38,055 bases of DNA from Streptomyces hilarionis (GCF_024539675.1 NZ_JAHHIT010000034.1:1-38055), one strand, 5' to 3'. Positions 16,243-25,749 are shown, counted from the stretch's first letter. Numbers and translations: made by a program. The notes: generated by a model not told the origin, from the letters alone.

Positions 16243-16262
16243 TCCGGGAAAATGCAGGAAAT

Positions 16263-17690
16263 CTATCCGGGAAAGGGAATTCCGGAGCCGTTCTCGCCGA
16301 AAGGAAGCACCGCGCACAACGCCTCCAGCGCGCCCGACCAGGCGTGGTCCGGCGGCGTCCCGTATCCCACGACCAGGGCGTCGAGGGGCTCGGCGACCGC
16401 GTCGGCGTGCCGGTAGCGGGGGGTGAGGGCGTCGAGGGCCAGACCCTGGTGGGCGGCGGCCCGCAGCACCGGCCCCACCGTGCCGGGCGGCAGCCGCAGG
16501 ACGGCGTGCAGACCGGCCGCGATGCCGGTGACGCGGATCGCCGGGGCGCGGACGGCCAGCGCCGCGACCAGCGCGTCACGACGGCGGCGGTAGCGCGTGC
16601 GGGCGGCCCGGACATGGCGGTCGTACGCGCCGGACGCGATGAACTCGGCCAGGGTCAGCTGGTCGAGGACCCCGGAGGTGTCCATCTCGCCCTTGGCCGC
16701 CGTCACCTCCCCGACCAGGCCCGCCGGCAGCACCATCCAGCCCAGCCGCAGGCCGGGGGCGAGGGACTTGCTCGCCGTGCCCAGATAGACCACGTGGTCG
16801 GGGTCGAGGCCCTGGAGGGCGCCGACGGGCTGGCGGTCGTAGCGGAACTCGCCGTCGTAGTCGTCCTCGAGGACCAGGCCGCCGGTGCGCCGGGCCCAGT
16901 CCACGGCGGCGGCCCGCCGGTCGGGGTGCAGGGGAACGCCCATCGGGAACTGGTGGGCGGGGGTGAGCAGGACCGCGCCCGCGTCCGTCAGCCGGCCGGT
17001 GTCCGTGCCGCGTTCGTCGAAGGGCAGCGCGGCCGTCGTCAGCCCGGCGCCCGTCAGCAGCCGCCAGTGCTCGTCCAGGCCGTAGGACTCGACGGCGACC
17101 GTGCGCGCCCCGCGGCCCCGCAGGGCCGCGCACAGCAGTCTCAGCCCGTGCGCGAACCCGGCGCACACCACGATGCGCCCGGGGTCGGCGCGCACCCCGC
17201 GGACCCGGGCGAGGTAGCCGGCCAGCGCGGTGCGCAGTTCCGGCCGCCCGCGCGGGTCGCCGTAGCCGAGGGCCTCGGAGGGGGCGGCGGCGAGGGCGCG
17301 GCGGGCCGCCCGGAGCCACTCGGCGCGCGGGAAGGAGGACAGGTCCGGGGTGCCGGGACGCAGGTCGTGGGCGGGCCCGCGGGGTGCGGGTCGCCCGGAC
17401 GTGGCGCCGGCGGCGGGCGGGACGACCGTCCGGTCCGCCACCCGGGTGCCCGAGCCCTGGCGGGCGGTCAGCCAGCCCTCGGCGACGAGGTCGGCGTAGG
17501 CGTCGGCGACCGTGTTGCGGGCGACGCCCAGGTCGGCGGCGAGGGAGCGGGAGGAGGGCAGGCGGGTGCCGGGCGGGAGCCGGCCGCCGCGGACCGCCTC
17601 GCGCAGCGCGTCGGTCAGTCCCCGCCGCAGCCGCGGCCCGGAGGCTTCCAGATGGAGGTCGACGCCCAGAGTGGCCCGCGTTCTCGCCAT
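16263..17690 (-). CDS. MocR/GntR-type regulator with aminotransferase domain
   Basis: A 475-aa chimeric transcription factor. An N-terminal winged-helix GntR domain (about residues 10-80, LREAVRGGRLPPGTRLPSSR and LGVARNTVADAYADL) is joined to a fold-type I aminotransferase-like domain that binds PLP through Lys308 in TASKSLAPG. Such regulators sense PLP or amino compounds and usually control the gene divergent from them. ATG 17690 (MARTRATLG) is preferred to an upstream GTG at 17720 because a -10 box occupies the space between. It is divergent from one CMD-family gene (17737) and 32 bases upstream of another (16230), so it probably controls both. Confidence 0.9.
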   Translation of the reverse strand: MARTRATLGVDLHLEASGPRLRRGLTDALREAVRGGRLPPGTRLPSSRSLAADLGVARNTVADAYADLVAEGWLTARQGSGTRVADRTVVPPAAGATSGRPAPRGPAHDLRPGTPDLSSFPRAEWLRAARRALAAAPSEALGYGDPRGRPELRTALAGYLARVRGVRADPGRIVVCAGFAHGLRLLCAALRGRGARTVAVESYGLDEHWRLLTGAGLTTAALPFDERGTDTGRLTDAGAVLLTPAHQFPMGVPLHPDRRAAAVDWARRTGGLVLEDDYDGEFRYDRQPVGALQGLDPDHVVYLGTASKSLAPGLRLGWMVLPAGLVGEVTAAKGEMDTSGVLDQLTLAEFIASGAYDRHVRAARTRYRRRRDALVAALAVRAPAIRVTGIAAGLHAVLRLPPGTVGPVLRAAAHQGLALDALTPRYRHADAVAEPLDALVVGYGTPPDHAWSGALEALCAVLPFGENGSGIPFPG

Positions 17691-17736
17691 GGAAATGGAC
17701 CATACCCCTGGGCCGGACAACTCCTAGAGTCGAGGC
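17691..17736. promoter_or_regulatory. Divergent promoter of the MocR and CMD genes
   Basis: Only 46 bases separate the two start codons. TAGAGT (17725-17730) lies 6 bases before the plus-strand ATG. Minus-strand TATGGT (17704-17699) lies 8 bases before the MocR ATG. Neither gene has a ribosome binding site, so both mRNAs look leaderless and the promoters overlap. MocR would be expected to bind here. Confidence 0.55.
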
Positions 17737-18273
17737 ATGACGACCGACACACCCACCACGACCAGCACGAACGCAGCCACCGCCGGGGCGCCGGACCGCT
17801 ACGCCCCCGCCCACACCCCGCGGCTCCACTGGGCCGAGCACGCCCCCGAGGTCTACCAGGCCATGGTCCGGCTGGACGGCGCCGCCCGTAAGGGCCTCGA
17901 CCCGAAGCTGCTGGAACTGGTGAAGATCCGCGCCTCGCAGATCAACCGCTGCGCGCTCTGCGTCGACATGCACAGCAAGGACGCGCTCGCGGCGGGCGAG
18001 AGCGTCGAACGGATCGTCCAGCTCAGCGCGTGGGAGGAGTCCGAGCACTTCTACACGGGTGCGGAGCTCGCCGCGCTGGCGCTGACCGAGGCGGTGACGG
18101 TGCTGACGTCGGGGTTCGTGCCCGACGAGGTCTACGAGCGCGCCGCACGGCACTTCGCGGAGCGCGAACTGGCGCAGCTGATCGCCGCGATCACGGTGAT
18201 CAACGCCTGGAACCGGTTCGGCGTGACCTGCCGGCTGGTGCCGGGCCACTACGCGCCGGGGCAGCACGCGTGA
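17737..18273 (+). CDS. Carboxymuconolactone decarboxylase/AhpD-family protein (paralogue 2)
   Basis: A 178-aa CMD/AhpD-family protein with the CxxC-xxx-H motif CALCVDMH (Cys72, Cys75, His79) flanked by KIRASQINR and SKDALAAGES. It has a short Thr/Ala-rich N-terminal extension that its paralogue at 15745-16230 lacks. The core alignment between the two is ungapped over the CxxC region. The likely role is peroxide or organic hydroperoxide reduction, or a thiol-disulfide relay; a metabolic decarboxylase role is less likely given the CxxC. It is expressed divergently from the MocR regulator, the usual arrangement for the target of a MocR protein. Confidence 0.9.
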   Translation: MTTDTPTTTSTNAATAGAPDRYAPAHTPRLHWAEHAPEVYQAMVRLDGAARKGLDPKLLELVKIRASQINRCALCVDMHSKDALAAGESVERIVQLSAWEESEHFYTGAELAALALTEAVTVLTSGFVPDEVYERAARHFAERELAQLIAAITVINAWNRFGVTCRLVPGHYAPGQHA

Positions 18274-18402
18274 GCCGCGCGAACCTCCTCGACCGGGACC
18301 TCGGCCGGGCGAGGTCCGCGCTCGGCGCGGCGGCGCAGCGCGGTCCGGGCGATCCCGGGCGCTGATCGCCGCCGCCGACGGCCGGGACCGGCTGACGGCC
18401 GC

Positions 18403-18467
18403 ACGCCGGTGGCGGTCCTCCTCCCCCCGGCCCCGAGGCATGGGGGGAGGAGGACCGCCACCGGCGT
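18403..18467. terminator. 26-bp perfect inverted repeat between convergent genes
   Basis: The arm at 18403-18428 is perfectly complementary to 18442-18467, with a 13-nt loop at 18429-18441. The inner part of the stem is six C-G pairs beside CCTCCT/AGGAGG. It lies between the 3' ends of the CMD gene and the betaine-binding protein gene, which fits a bidirectional terminator. There is no T-tract, and the length is unusual. Confidence 0.65.
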
Positions 18468-18500
18468 CACGTCGCCACCGTCGCGTCGGGGCCGGTCCCG

Positions 18501-19457
18501 TCAGGACAGCCACGCCTTCCAGGTCGAGGTGTGGCCGTCCACCCACTTCTTCGCCGCGTCCTCGGGCGTGAGCTTCTGGTCGGCGATCATCAGGGACACC
18601 TCGTTCTGGTCCTCGGTGGTCCACTTGAACTTCTTCAGGAAGGCCGCCGCCTTGCCGCCGTTCTTCGCGAAGTCGGCGTTGAGGTACTTCTGCAACGGGG
18701 TGTGCGGGTAGGCGCAGGCGACCTTCGCCGGGTCCGCGTCGCAGCCCTCCTTGTAGGCGGGCAGCTTCACCTCGGTCATCGGGACCTTCTTGAAGAGCCA
18801 CTGCGGCGAGTACCAGTAGGTGAGGAAGGGCTTCTTCTCCTTGGCGAACTGCCGCATCTGGGTGATCTGCGCGGCCTCCGAACCGGCGAACACGACCTGG
18901 TAGTCGAGGTTCAGGTTCTTCACCAGCGCCTTGTCGTTGGTGACGTAGGAGGGCGAGCCGTCCATGAGCTGGCCCTTGCCGCCGCTCTCCGCGGTGCGCA
19001 GCTGGGACGCGTACTTGTTGAGGTTCTTCCAGTTCGTGACGTCCGGGTGCTGCTTGGCGAAGTACGTCGGCACGAACCAGCCGATGTGACCGGTGACGCC
19101 GAGACCGCCGCCCGGCGTGATCGTCTTCTTGTCCTTGACGTAGCGCTGCTCCTGGTCGGGGTGGCCCCAGTCCTCCAGGATCGCGTCGACCCGGCCCTGG
19201 CTGAGCGCGTCCCAGGCGGGCACCTCGTCGACCTGCACGGTGTCCACGCGGTAGCCCAGCTCGTGTTCCAGGAGGTACTGGGCGACGGCCACGTTGGCCT
19301 GGGCGCCCACCCAGGACTGCACGGACAGGGTCAGGGACTTGGCGCCCTGTGCGTTGGCGAACGGCGAGGCCTGCTTCGTCATGTCGGCGGCGCCGCAGCC
19401 GGTCAGCAGGAGCAGCGCGGAGGCGCCGGCGACGGTCGCGGTGGTACGGATGCGCAT
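18501..19457 (-). CDS. Glycine betaine/choline ABC transporter binding lipoprotein
   Basis: A 318-aa extracellular solute-binding protein of the OpuAC/ProX family. A signal peptide ends in the lipobox LLTGC with Cys21 as the lipidated residue. The domain begins with LTLSVQSWVGAQANVAVAQYLLEHELGY, and the aromatic-rich VDAILEDWGHPDQE and LTYWYSPQWLF segments are typical of quaternary-ammonium binding cages. It captures betaine or choline outside the membrane and passes it to the fused permease. It is the last gene of the bet operon, one base after the permease stop region, and is followed by the convergent terminator. Confidence 0.93.
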   Translation of the reverse strand: MRIRTTATVAGASALLLLTGCGAADMTKQASPFANAQGAKSLTLSVQSWVGAQANVAVAQYLLEHELGYRVDTVQVDEVPAWDALSQGRVDAILEDWGHPDQEQRYVKDKKTITPGGGLGVTGHIGWFVPTYFAKQHPDVTNWKNLNKYASQLRTAESGGKGQLMDGSPSYVTNDKALVKNLNLDYQVVFAGSEAAQITQMRQFAKEKKPFLTYWYSPQWLFKKVPMTEVKLPAYKEGCDADPAKVACAYPHTPLQKYLNADFAKNGGKAAAFLKKFKWTTEDQNEVSLMIADQKLTPEDAAKKWVDGHTSTWKAWLS

Positions 19458-19458
19458 G

Positions 19459-21417
19459 TCACGCTCCCTTCTTGGCGCGGCGTTCGGTTGGCTGGGTCAC
19501 CCGGTCGAGCATCAGGCCGAGGCAGACGATGGCCGCGCCGGCCACCAGACCGGTGGCGAGGTCGCCCTGGGCGAGGCCGAAGACGACGTCGTAGCCGAGG
19601 GCGCCACCGCCGACCAGGCCGCCGATGATGACGACGGCGAGGACCAGGACCACGCCCTGGTTGAGGGCGAGCAGCAGGGCCGGGCGGGCCAGCGGGAGCT
19701 GCACCTGGCGGATCTGCTGGCCGCTGCTCGCGCCGAGCGAGCGGGCCGACTCCAGGGCGGCCGGGTCGACCTGGCGCAGCCCCTGGGTGGTGATGCGCAC
19801 GACGGCGGGCAGCGCGTAGACGACCGCGGCGGCCACGGCGGGCGCGCGGCCGACGCCGAACAGCGCGACGACCGGGATCAGGTACACGAACTGCGGCATC
19901 GTCTGGAAGACGTCGAGGACGGGCCGCAGGAACTGTTCGAAGCGGTCGCTTCGGGCGGCGGCGATACCGGTCGCGAAGCCCAGGACGAGGGTGACGGCGA
20001 CCGCGGCGAGGACCTGCGAGAGCGTGTCGAGCGAGGGCTTCCACACGCCGAGCACGCCGATCGCGGCCATGGCGAGGACGGCGGTGAGCGCGGTCCGCCA
20101 GGTGCCGATGACCCAGGCGAGCGCGGCGACGATCAGCAGGACCGACCACCAGGGCAGGGCCTGGAGGCCGTCGCGCAGCGGGTCGAGGACCCAGGTGGTG
20201 AAGTGTCCGGCCCAGTCGGCGGTGCCGCCGATCACGGGGACGCCGGAGTAGAGGTGGTCGGTCATCCAGTCGACGGCCCGGTTGACCGGCTCGGCGATGT
20301 TCAGCGTCCAGGAGCCGGGCCAGTCGAGGCGGCCGGCGAACCGGCCGACGAGCGCCACGGCCACGGCGGCGGCGAGCGCGTACGCCCAGCCGGCGCGCCG
20401 GGACGGGCCGGTGGGCGCGCCGAGGTCGCCCGCGCCGTCGCCGGCCGCGCCGGTGACCCGGTCCAGGACGACGGCGAGGAGGACGATCGGGATGCCCGCG
20501 GCGAGGGCGGCGCCGACGTCGACCGAGGCGAGCGCCTGGTAGACGCGGTCACCGAGGCCGCCGGCGCCGATCACGGAGGCTATGACCGCCATGGACAGCG
20601 CCATCATGATCGTCTGGTTGAGGCCGAGCAGGAGCTCCTTGCGGGCCAGCGGGATGCGCGCGGTCAGCAGGCGCTGGCGGGAGGTGGCCCCCAGCGACTC
20701 GACGGCCTCCAGCACTTCCTTGTCGGCGCCGCGCAGGCCGAGGGCGGTGAGCCGGGCCATGGGCGGGGCGGCGTAGACGACGGTGGCGAGGACGGCCGCG
20801 GGCACGCCGATGCCGAACACCAGGACCACCGGGAGGAGGTAGGCGAAGGCGGGCAGCACCTGCATGGTGTCCAGGACGGGGCGCAGGATGCGGTCCATCC
20901 GGTCCGACAGTCCGGCGGCCAGGCCGAGCAGGGCGCCGACGGCGACCGACACGAGGACCGCGACGACCATCAGCGCGAGCGTCTGCATGGTCGGGATCCA
21001 CATGCCGAGCAGGCCGCAGGTCAGGAAGGCGGCGGCGGTGCCGAGGCCGAGCCGCACGCCGGCGACCCGCCAGGCGACCAGGGCGGAGACGGCGGTGACG
21101 CCGGCCCAGCCGGCGGCGAGCAGGACGACGTAGACGGCGCGCACGGACAGCACGACGGCGTTGCTGACGTAGCCGAAGCCGTACAGGAACAGCGGGTGGC
21201 TGTCGCGGTTGTCGATGATCCAGTCGCTGACCCTGCCCAGGGGCTGGGTGAGGTCGACGGTGAGGGCGGCGGGCCAGCTGCCGCTGGCCCACTGGGCGTT
21301 GGCGAGCGGCACGAGGACCGCGGCGGCCAGCGCCAGCAGCGCGAGCTTGGCGACCGCGCGGTGTTTGAGGATGCCCGGCAGGGAGACCCGGGGCGCGGGT
21401 GCGGTGACGGTAGCCAT
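19459..21417 (-). CDS. Fused double permease for glycine betaine/choline ABC import
   Basis: A 652-aa membrane protein made of two complete ProW/OpuAB-type permease modules in tandem, about 1-325 and 350-640. Each has its own EAA loop contacting the ATPase (EAVESLGATSRQRLLTARIP and ESARSLGASSGQQIRQVQLP) and a matching ILRPVLDTMQVLPAFAYLLP / FLRPVLDVFQTMPQFVYLIP stretch. Ordinary family members are about 280 residues and work as homodimers; here one chain would supply both halves of the channel. Roughly a dozen or more membrane helices are expected. The start codon lies one base from the ATPase stop, consistent with a tight operon. Confidence 0.92.
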   Translation of the reverse strand: MATVTAPAPRVSLPGILKHRAVAKLALLALAAAVLVPLANAQWASGSWPAALTVDLTQPLGRVSDWIIDNRDSHPLFLYGFGYVSNAVVLSVRAVYVVLLAAGWAGVTAVSALVAWRVAGVRLGLGTAAAFLTCGLLGMWIPTMQTLALMVVAVLVSVAVGALLGLAAGLSDRMDRILRPVLDTMQVLPAFAYLLPVVLVFGIGVPAAVLATVVYAAPPMARLTALGLRGADKEVLEAVESLGATSRQRLLTARIPLARKELLLGLNQTIMMALSMAVIASVIGAGGLGDRVYQALASVDVGAALAAGIPIVLLAVVLDRVTGAAGDGAGDLGAPTGPSRRAGWAYALAAAVAVALVGRFAGRLDWPGSWTLNIAEPVNRAVDWMTDHLYSGVPVIGGTADWAGHFTTWVLDPLRDGLQALPWWSVLLIVAALAWVIGTWRTALTAVLAMAAIGVLGVWKPSLDTLSQVLAAVAVTLVLGFATGIAAARSDRFEQFLRPVLDVFQTMPQFVYLIPVVALFGVGRAPAVAAAVVYALPAVVRITTQGLRQVDPAALESARSLGASSGQQIRQVQLPLARPALLLALNQGVVLVLAVVIIGGLVGGGALGYDVVFGLAQGDLATGLVAGAAIVCLGLMLDRVTQPTERRAKKGA

Positions 21418-21418
21418 G

Positions 21419-22510
21419 TCAGACCGCCTCCTTGCGGAGCTCCGTTCCGGCCACGACGTCGAGGAGCCGTTCGTGGTCGACGACCCCCAGACACCGGCCG
21501 TTCTCCACGACGCACGCGGGCTGGTGGCTGCGCGACACGACCTGGATGGCGTCGGCGACGACCGCGTCGGCGGCGATCGCGCCGGGGTGGTCGGGGCCGA
21601 CGCACTCGCCGGCGCGCATGGCCCGGCGGACCGTCATGACCTGCTCGCGCGGGACGTCGCGGACGAACTCGCGGACGTAGTCGTCGGCGGGCGAGCCGAC
21701 GATCTCCTCCGGGGTGCCGAGCTGCACGACCTCGCCGTCGCGCATGAGGGCGATGCGGTCGCCGAGCTTGAGGGCCTCGCTCAGGTCGTGGGTGATGAAG
21801 ACCATCGTGCGGCCCTCTTCCTGGTGCAGGCGCACGACCTCCTCCTGCATGTCGCGCCGGATCAGCGGGTCGAGCGCGCTGAACGGCTCGTCGAACAGCA
21901 GGACCTCGGGGTCCACGGCGAGCGCGCGGGCCAGTCCGACGCGCTGGCGCTGGCCGCCGGACAGCTCGCTGGGCCTGCGGTGCTCCATGCCTTCGAGGCC
22001 GACCTTCTCGACGACCTCCTGGGCGCGCTCGCGGCGTTCGGACTTGCCGACGCCCTGGATCTCGAGGCCGTAGGCGACGTTGTCGACGACGGTGCGGTGC
22101 GGGAGCAGGCCGAAGTGCTGGAAGACCATCGCGGCGCGGTGCCGGCGCAGTTCGCGCAGCCGGGTCTTGTCCATGGCCCGCACGTCCTCGCCCTCGATGG
22201 CGATGGTGCCGGCGGTCGGCTCGATCAGCCGGGTCAGACAGCGCACGAGGGTGGACTTGCCGGAGCCGGACAGGCCCATGACGACGAAGACCTCGCCCTT
22301 GCGCACGTCGAAGGAGACGTCCCGGACGGCGGCGGTGCAGCCGGTGCGGGCGCGGAGTTCGGCGGGAGGCAGCGAGGTCAGCTCGGGGTCGGCGGGGACG
22401 GTCTCGGCCTTCGGGCCGAACACCTTCCACAGGCCGTCCACCGAGAAGACCGGCGGCCGCTCCTCGATCGTCGTGTGCGTGGTCGTGTCGGTTCGGGTGT
22501 CGGTACTCAT
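21419..22510 (-). CDS. Glycine betaine/choline ABC transporter ATPase (OpuAA/ProV-like)
   Basis: A 363-aa cytoplasmic ATPase that powers betaine or choline import. It has Walker [10 protein letters not shown] (79-87), signature LSGGQRQ (183-189) and Walker B VLLFDEP (203-209), followed by a switch histidine in FITHDLSEA. The C-terminal part (about 290-355) is a CBS-type region, which in OpuA senses ionic strength. The N-terminal insertion before the Walker A motif ([21 protein letters not shown]) is typical of ProV-like proteins. The ATG at 22510 overlaps the stop of the choline oxidoreductase gene by one base (TGATG), so translation is probably coupled. Confidence 0.94.
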   Translation of the reverse strand: MSTDTRTDTTTHTTIEERPPVFSVDGLWKVFGPKAETVPADPELTSLPPAELRARTGCTAAVRDVSFDVRKGEVFVVMGLSGSGKSTLVRCLTRLIEPTAGTIAIEGEDVRAMDKTRLRELRRHRAAMVFQHFGLLPHRTVVDNVAYGLEIQGVGKSERRERAQEVVEKVGLEGMEHRRPSELSGGQRQRVGLARALAVDPEVLLFDEPFSALDPLIRRDMQEEVVRLHQEEGRTMVFITHDLSEALKLGDRIALMRDGEVVQLGTPEEIVGSPADDYVREFVRDVPREQVMTVRRAMRAGECVGPDHPGAIAADAVVADAIQVVSRSHQPACVVENGRCLGVVDHERLLDVVAGTELRKEAV

Positions 22511-24039
22511 CAGGCATCGCCTCCGATCAGGTCCACGGCCCGTTCGCCGACCATCAGCACTCCGATCATCGGGTTCACGGCTGTCATGGTCGGGAACACG
22601 GAGGCGTCCGCGATGCGGATGCCGTCCAGTCCACGGATTCGCAACTGCGGGTCCACTACGGCCAGTTCGTCGTCGGCGGCGCCCATCTTGCAGGTGCCGG
22701 CCGGGTGGTACACGGTGTGCGCGACCTTGCGCGCGTACTCGCTCAGCTCCTCGTCGCTCGTGACGTGCGGGCCGGGGGCGACCTCGCGCTTGAGCCAGCC
22801 GGCCAGCGGCTCGGTCTTGGCGATCTCGCGCGCGATGCGGATCCCGTCGACGAGGGTGCGGCCGTCGTAGTCGTCCTCGTCGGTGAAGTAGCGGAAGTCG
22901 AGGGCGGGCTTGACGGCCGGATCCGCGCTCTGGAGGTACAGCCGGCCGCGGGACTTCGGCTTGGGGATGTTGGGGGTCATCGACACGCCGTGCTCGGGGC
23001 GTTCGTAGCCGAGCCGTTCCGGGTTGTCGGTGAAGGGGACCTGGTAGAAGTGGAACATCAGGTCCGGGCCCGCGTGCTCGGGGTCGCGGCGCACGAACAG
23101 GCCGGCGTCGGAGTCCATCGCGGAGTTCTCCGGGAGCGGCCCGTGGGTCTCCCAGACGATCACCGACTCGGGGTGGTCGAGGAGGTTCTCGCCGACGCCG
23201 GGCAGGTCGTGGACGACGGGTATGCCGAGCGCGTCCAGGTCGCTCTTCGGGCCGATGCCGGAGTGCAGGAGCAGGCGGGGCGTGTCGATCGCGCCCGCGC
23301 AGAGGACCACCTCGCGCCGGGCCCGCACGAGGCTCTCGGTGCCGTCCGCGGCGCGCACGTGCACGCCTCGCGCGTGCAGGCCGTCCAGCTCCAGGCGGTG
23401 CGCCCAGGTCTCCAGCAGGATCGTCAGGTTGGGCCGCTCGTCCATCACCGGGTGCAGGTAGGCGACCGAGGCGGAGGAGCGCTTGTTGGTCTCGGGGTGG
23501 TAGGCGAGGTCGAAGAAGCCGACGCCGTCGTCGAAGGGCTTGGCGTTGAAGCCCTCGACGCGCGGGACTCCGGTCGCCTGCTGGGCGGCGTCGACGAAGT
23601 CGCGGGCGATGGCGTTGCGGTCCTTCTCGTCGACCGGGACGATGTTGTTCAGCAGGCGCGCGTAGTAGGCCTCCATGGGGACCGCGCCCCAGCCGGTCGC
23701 GCCGGCCGCCTCCCACTCGTCGAAGTCGGACGGCAGCGGCTTGAAGGCGATGAGCGTGTTGTGCGAGGAGCAGCCGCCGAGGACGCGGGCGCGGCTGTGC
23801 CGGATGTGGGAGTTGCCGCGCGGCTGCTCGGTGGTCGGGTAGTCGTAGTCGAGTTCGCCGCCGAGCAGGCCCATCCAGCGGCGCAGGGTGAGGACGTCGT
23901 CGCGGCCGACGTCGCTGGGGCCGCCCTCGATGACGGCGACGGTGACGTCGGGGTTCTCGGTGAGCCGTGAGGCGATGACGGAACCGGCGGTTCCGCCTCC
24001 GACGATCACGTAGTCATAGACGGGTGAGGTCTGTGGCAT
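22510..24039 (-). CDS. betA: Choline dehydrogenase-type GMC oxidoreductase
   Basis: A 509-aa FAD-dependent enzyme of the GMC family, expected to oxidise choline to betaine aldehyde. The FAD fold is GGGTAGSV (14-21). The GMC signature near [12 protein letters not shown] and the C-terminal [11 protein letters not shown] and [16 protein letters not shown] regions, with His and Asn typical of the active site, are present. ATG 24039 has GGAG about 9 bases upstream. It sits between betB and the betaine/choline uptake genes, so choline and not another alcohol is the likely substrate. Some GMC family members are oxidases that make hydrogen peroxide, and this cannot be excluded. Confidence 0.92.
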   Translation of the reverse strand: MPQTSPVYDYVIVGGGTAGSVIASRLTENPDVTVAVIEGGPSDVGRDDVLTLRRWMGLLGGELDYDYPTTEQPRGNSHIRHSRARVLGGCSSHNTLIAFKPLPSDFDEWEAAGATGWGAVPMEAYYARLLNNIVPVDEKDRNAIARDFVDAAQQATGVPRVEGFNAKPFDDGVGFFDLAYHPETNKRSSASVAYLHPVMDERPNLTILLETWAHRLELDGLHARGVHVRAADGTESLVRARREVVLCAGAIDTPRLLLHSGIGPKSDLDALGIPVVHDLPGVGENLLDHPESVIVWETHGPLPENSAMDSDAGLFVRRDPEHAGPDLMFHFYQVPFTDNPERLGYERPEHGVSMTPNIPKPKSRGRLYLQSADPAVKPALDFRYFTDEDDYDGRTLVDGIRIAREIAKTEPLAGWLKREVAPGPHVTSDEELSEYARKVAHTVYHPAGTCKMGAADDELAVVDPQLRIRGLDGIRIADASVFPTMTAVNPMIGVLMVGERAVDLIGGDA

Positions 24040-24116
24040 GGGGGGTACTCCAGGGGCGTGCGAAGTCTGTTCGATGCGAAGGGGGCGGGGTGAGCGGGGT
24101 GTCCGGGGCGCGGCGG

Positions 24117-25646
24117 TCAGCCCGCGAACCAGCGGACCGGCTGCGGCGCGAGGTTCTGGTAGACGTGCTTGGACTCGCGGTACTCGGCCAGTCCGGCGGG
24201 CCCGAGTTCGCGGCCCACGCCGCTCTTTCCGAAGCCGCCCCACTCCGCCTGCGGGAGGTAGGGGTGGAAGTCGTTGATCCAGACGGTGCCGTGGCGCAGC
24301 CGGCCGGCGACCCGTCGGGCGCGACCGGCGTCGGAGGTCCACACACCGCCCGCGAGCCCGTACTCGGTGTCGTTGGCGAGGGCCACGGCCTCGTCCTCGG
24401 TGCGGAAGGTCTCGACGGTGAGGACCGGCCCGAAGACCTCCTCCCGCACGACGCGCATCTCGCGGTGGCAGTGGTCGAGGACGGTGGGCTCGTAGAAGTA
24501 GCCGCTCTCCGGGCGTTCCGGGGCGGGGTCGGGGCGTCGGCCGCCGGACCGCAGCACGGCGCCCTCGGCGAGCGCGGAGGCCACGTACTCCTCGGTCTTG
24601 GCGCGCTGCTGCTCGGAGACGAGCGGACCGCACTCGACGCCGGCCTCGGTGCCGCGTCCGAGGCGGATCTTCCCGGCGCGGCGGGCGAGTTCGTCGACGA
24701 AGCGGTCGCGGACCGACTCCTCGACGATGAGCCGCGAGCCCGCCGAGCAGACCTGGCCGCTGTGGATGAAGGCCGCGTTGAGGGCCTGGTCGACGGCGGT
24801 GTCGAAGCCCTCGGGGGTGGCGCAGGCGTCGGCGAAGACCACGTTGGGGTTCTTGCCGCCGAGTTCGAGGGCGACCTTCTTGACGGTCGGGGCGGCCGCC
24901 TGCGCGACCTTGACGCCGCTGACGAGGCCGCCGGTGAAGGACACCAGGTCGACGTCGGGGTGTTCGGCGAACCGGGCGCCGACCGAGTGGCCGGGGCCGG
25001 TGACGATGTTGGCGACGCCGGCGGGCAGCCCGGCCTCGGCGAGCAGGTCGATGAGGGCGATCGTGGTCAGCGGGGTGATCTCGCTCGGCTTCACGACGAA
25101 CGTGTTGCCGGCGGCGAGGGCGGGCGCGATCTTCCAGCTCGCCTGGAGGAGCGGGTAGTTCCAGGGGGTGATCAGCGCGCACACGCCGATGGGCTCGTGG
25201 ACGACGACGCTGTGGACGTCGGCCGAGCCCGCGTCCACGACCCGGCCCGGCGCCTCGGCGGCGACGAGGCCGGCGAAGTAGCGGAAGGCGTCGGCGACGC
25301 AGTCGATGTCCACCCGGCCCTCTTCGAGGGTCTTGCCCGCGTCACGGCTCTCCAGCAGGCCGAGCCGTTCGCGGTCGCGTATGAGGAGGTCGGCGACGCG
25401 GCGCAGCAGCGCGGCGCGTTCGACGGCCGGCGTGCGCGGCCAGTCGCCCTCGTCGAAGGCGGCGCGGGCGGCCGCGATGGCCAGGTCGGCGTCCTTCTCG
25501 TCGCCCTCGGCGACCACCGCGAAGGGGCGGCCGTCCGCTGGGTCGAGGATCTCCCGGGTGGCTCCGGAGGCGGCGGTCAGCCACTCGCCGCCCGCGTGAA
25601 TCGTCCGGCACTCCCGCTGTTCCGTCTGTTCCGTCGTGTCGGCCAT
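24117..25646 (-). CDS. betB: Betaine-aldehyde dehydrogenase
   Basis: A 509-aa NAD(P)-dependent aldehyde dehydrogenase that turns betaine aldehyde into glycine betaine, the osmoprotectant. It has the family's PWNYPLLQASWKIAPALAAGN stretch, the general base Glu in ALELGGKNP and the catalytic Cys in SGQVCSAGSR. The C-terminal motif EEVFGPVLTVETF is intact. It is the first gene of the five-gene operon, 77 bases ahead of betA. The ATG at 25646 is weakly served by a purine-rich leader (GGAACGGAAGGCAAC). Regulation probably acts in the 225-bp upstream region, which carries TTGC/GCAA symmetry similar to the LysR site at 26822. Confidence 0.93.
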   Translation of the reverse strand: MADTTEQTEQRECRTIHAGGEWLTAASGATREILDPADGRPFAVVAEGDEKDADLAIAAARAAFDEGDWPRTPAVERAALLRRVADLLIRDRERLGLLESRDAGKTLEEGRVDIDCVADAFRYFAGLVAAEAPGRVVDAGSADVHSVVVHEPIGVCALITPWNYPLLQASWKIAPALAAGNTFVVKPSEITPLTTIALIDLLAEAGLPAGVANIVTGPGHSVGARFAEHPDVDLVSFTGGLVSGVKVAQAAAPTVKKVALELGGKNPNVVFADACATPEGFDTAVDQALNAAFIHSGQVCSAGSRLIVEESVRDRFVDELARRAGKIRLGRGTEAGVECGPLVSEQQRAKTEEYVASALAEGAVLRSGGRRPDPAPERPESGYFYEPTVLDHCHREMRVVREEVFGPVLTVETFRTEDEAVALANDTEYGLAGGVWTSDAGRARRVAGRLRHGTVWINDFHPYLPQAEWGGFGKSGVGRELGPAGLAEYRESKHVYQNLAPQPVRWFAG

Positions 25647-25735
25647 GATCGGTGTTGCCTTCCGTTCCTGTTCAGTCCCCCTGTGTCACCCGTGGGTCGC
25701 TGTCGGGGACCGCGTCCACATGCCCCGAACCCTGC

Positions 25736-25749
25736 ATTGCATGCGCAAT
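25736..25749. promoter_or_regulatory. Inverted repeat ATTGC-N4-GCAAT upstream of betB
   Basis: ATTGC (25736-25740) and GCAAT (25745-25749) flank ATGC, about 90 bases upstream of betB and 120 bases past the LysR gene. It shares the TTGC/GCAA half-site with the palindrome before the LysR and MFS genes, so it may be a LysR-type operator. Confidence 0.4.

Noticed and set aside
18270..18365. 31-codon frame starting GTGA at the end of CMD paralogue 2
   Set aside because: The overlap is suggestive of coupling, but the peptide is short, matches nothing recognised and has no conserved features; it may be gene debris.
19294..21639. 781-codon plus-strand open frame opposite the permease gene
   Set aside because: Repetitive Gly/Asp/Arg/His composition and full overlap with a recognised membrane protein gene show that it is a shadow.
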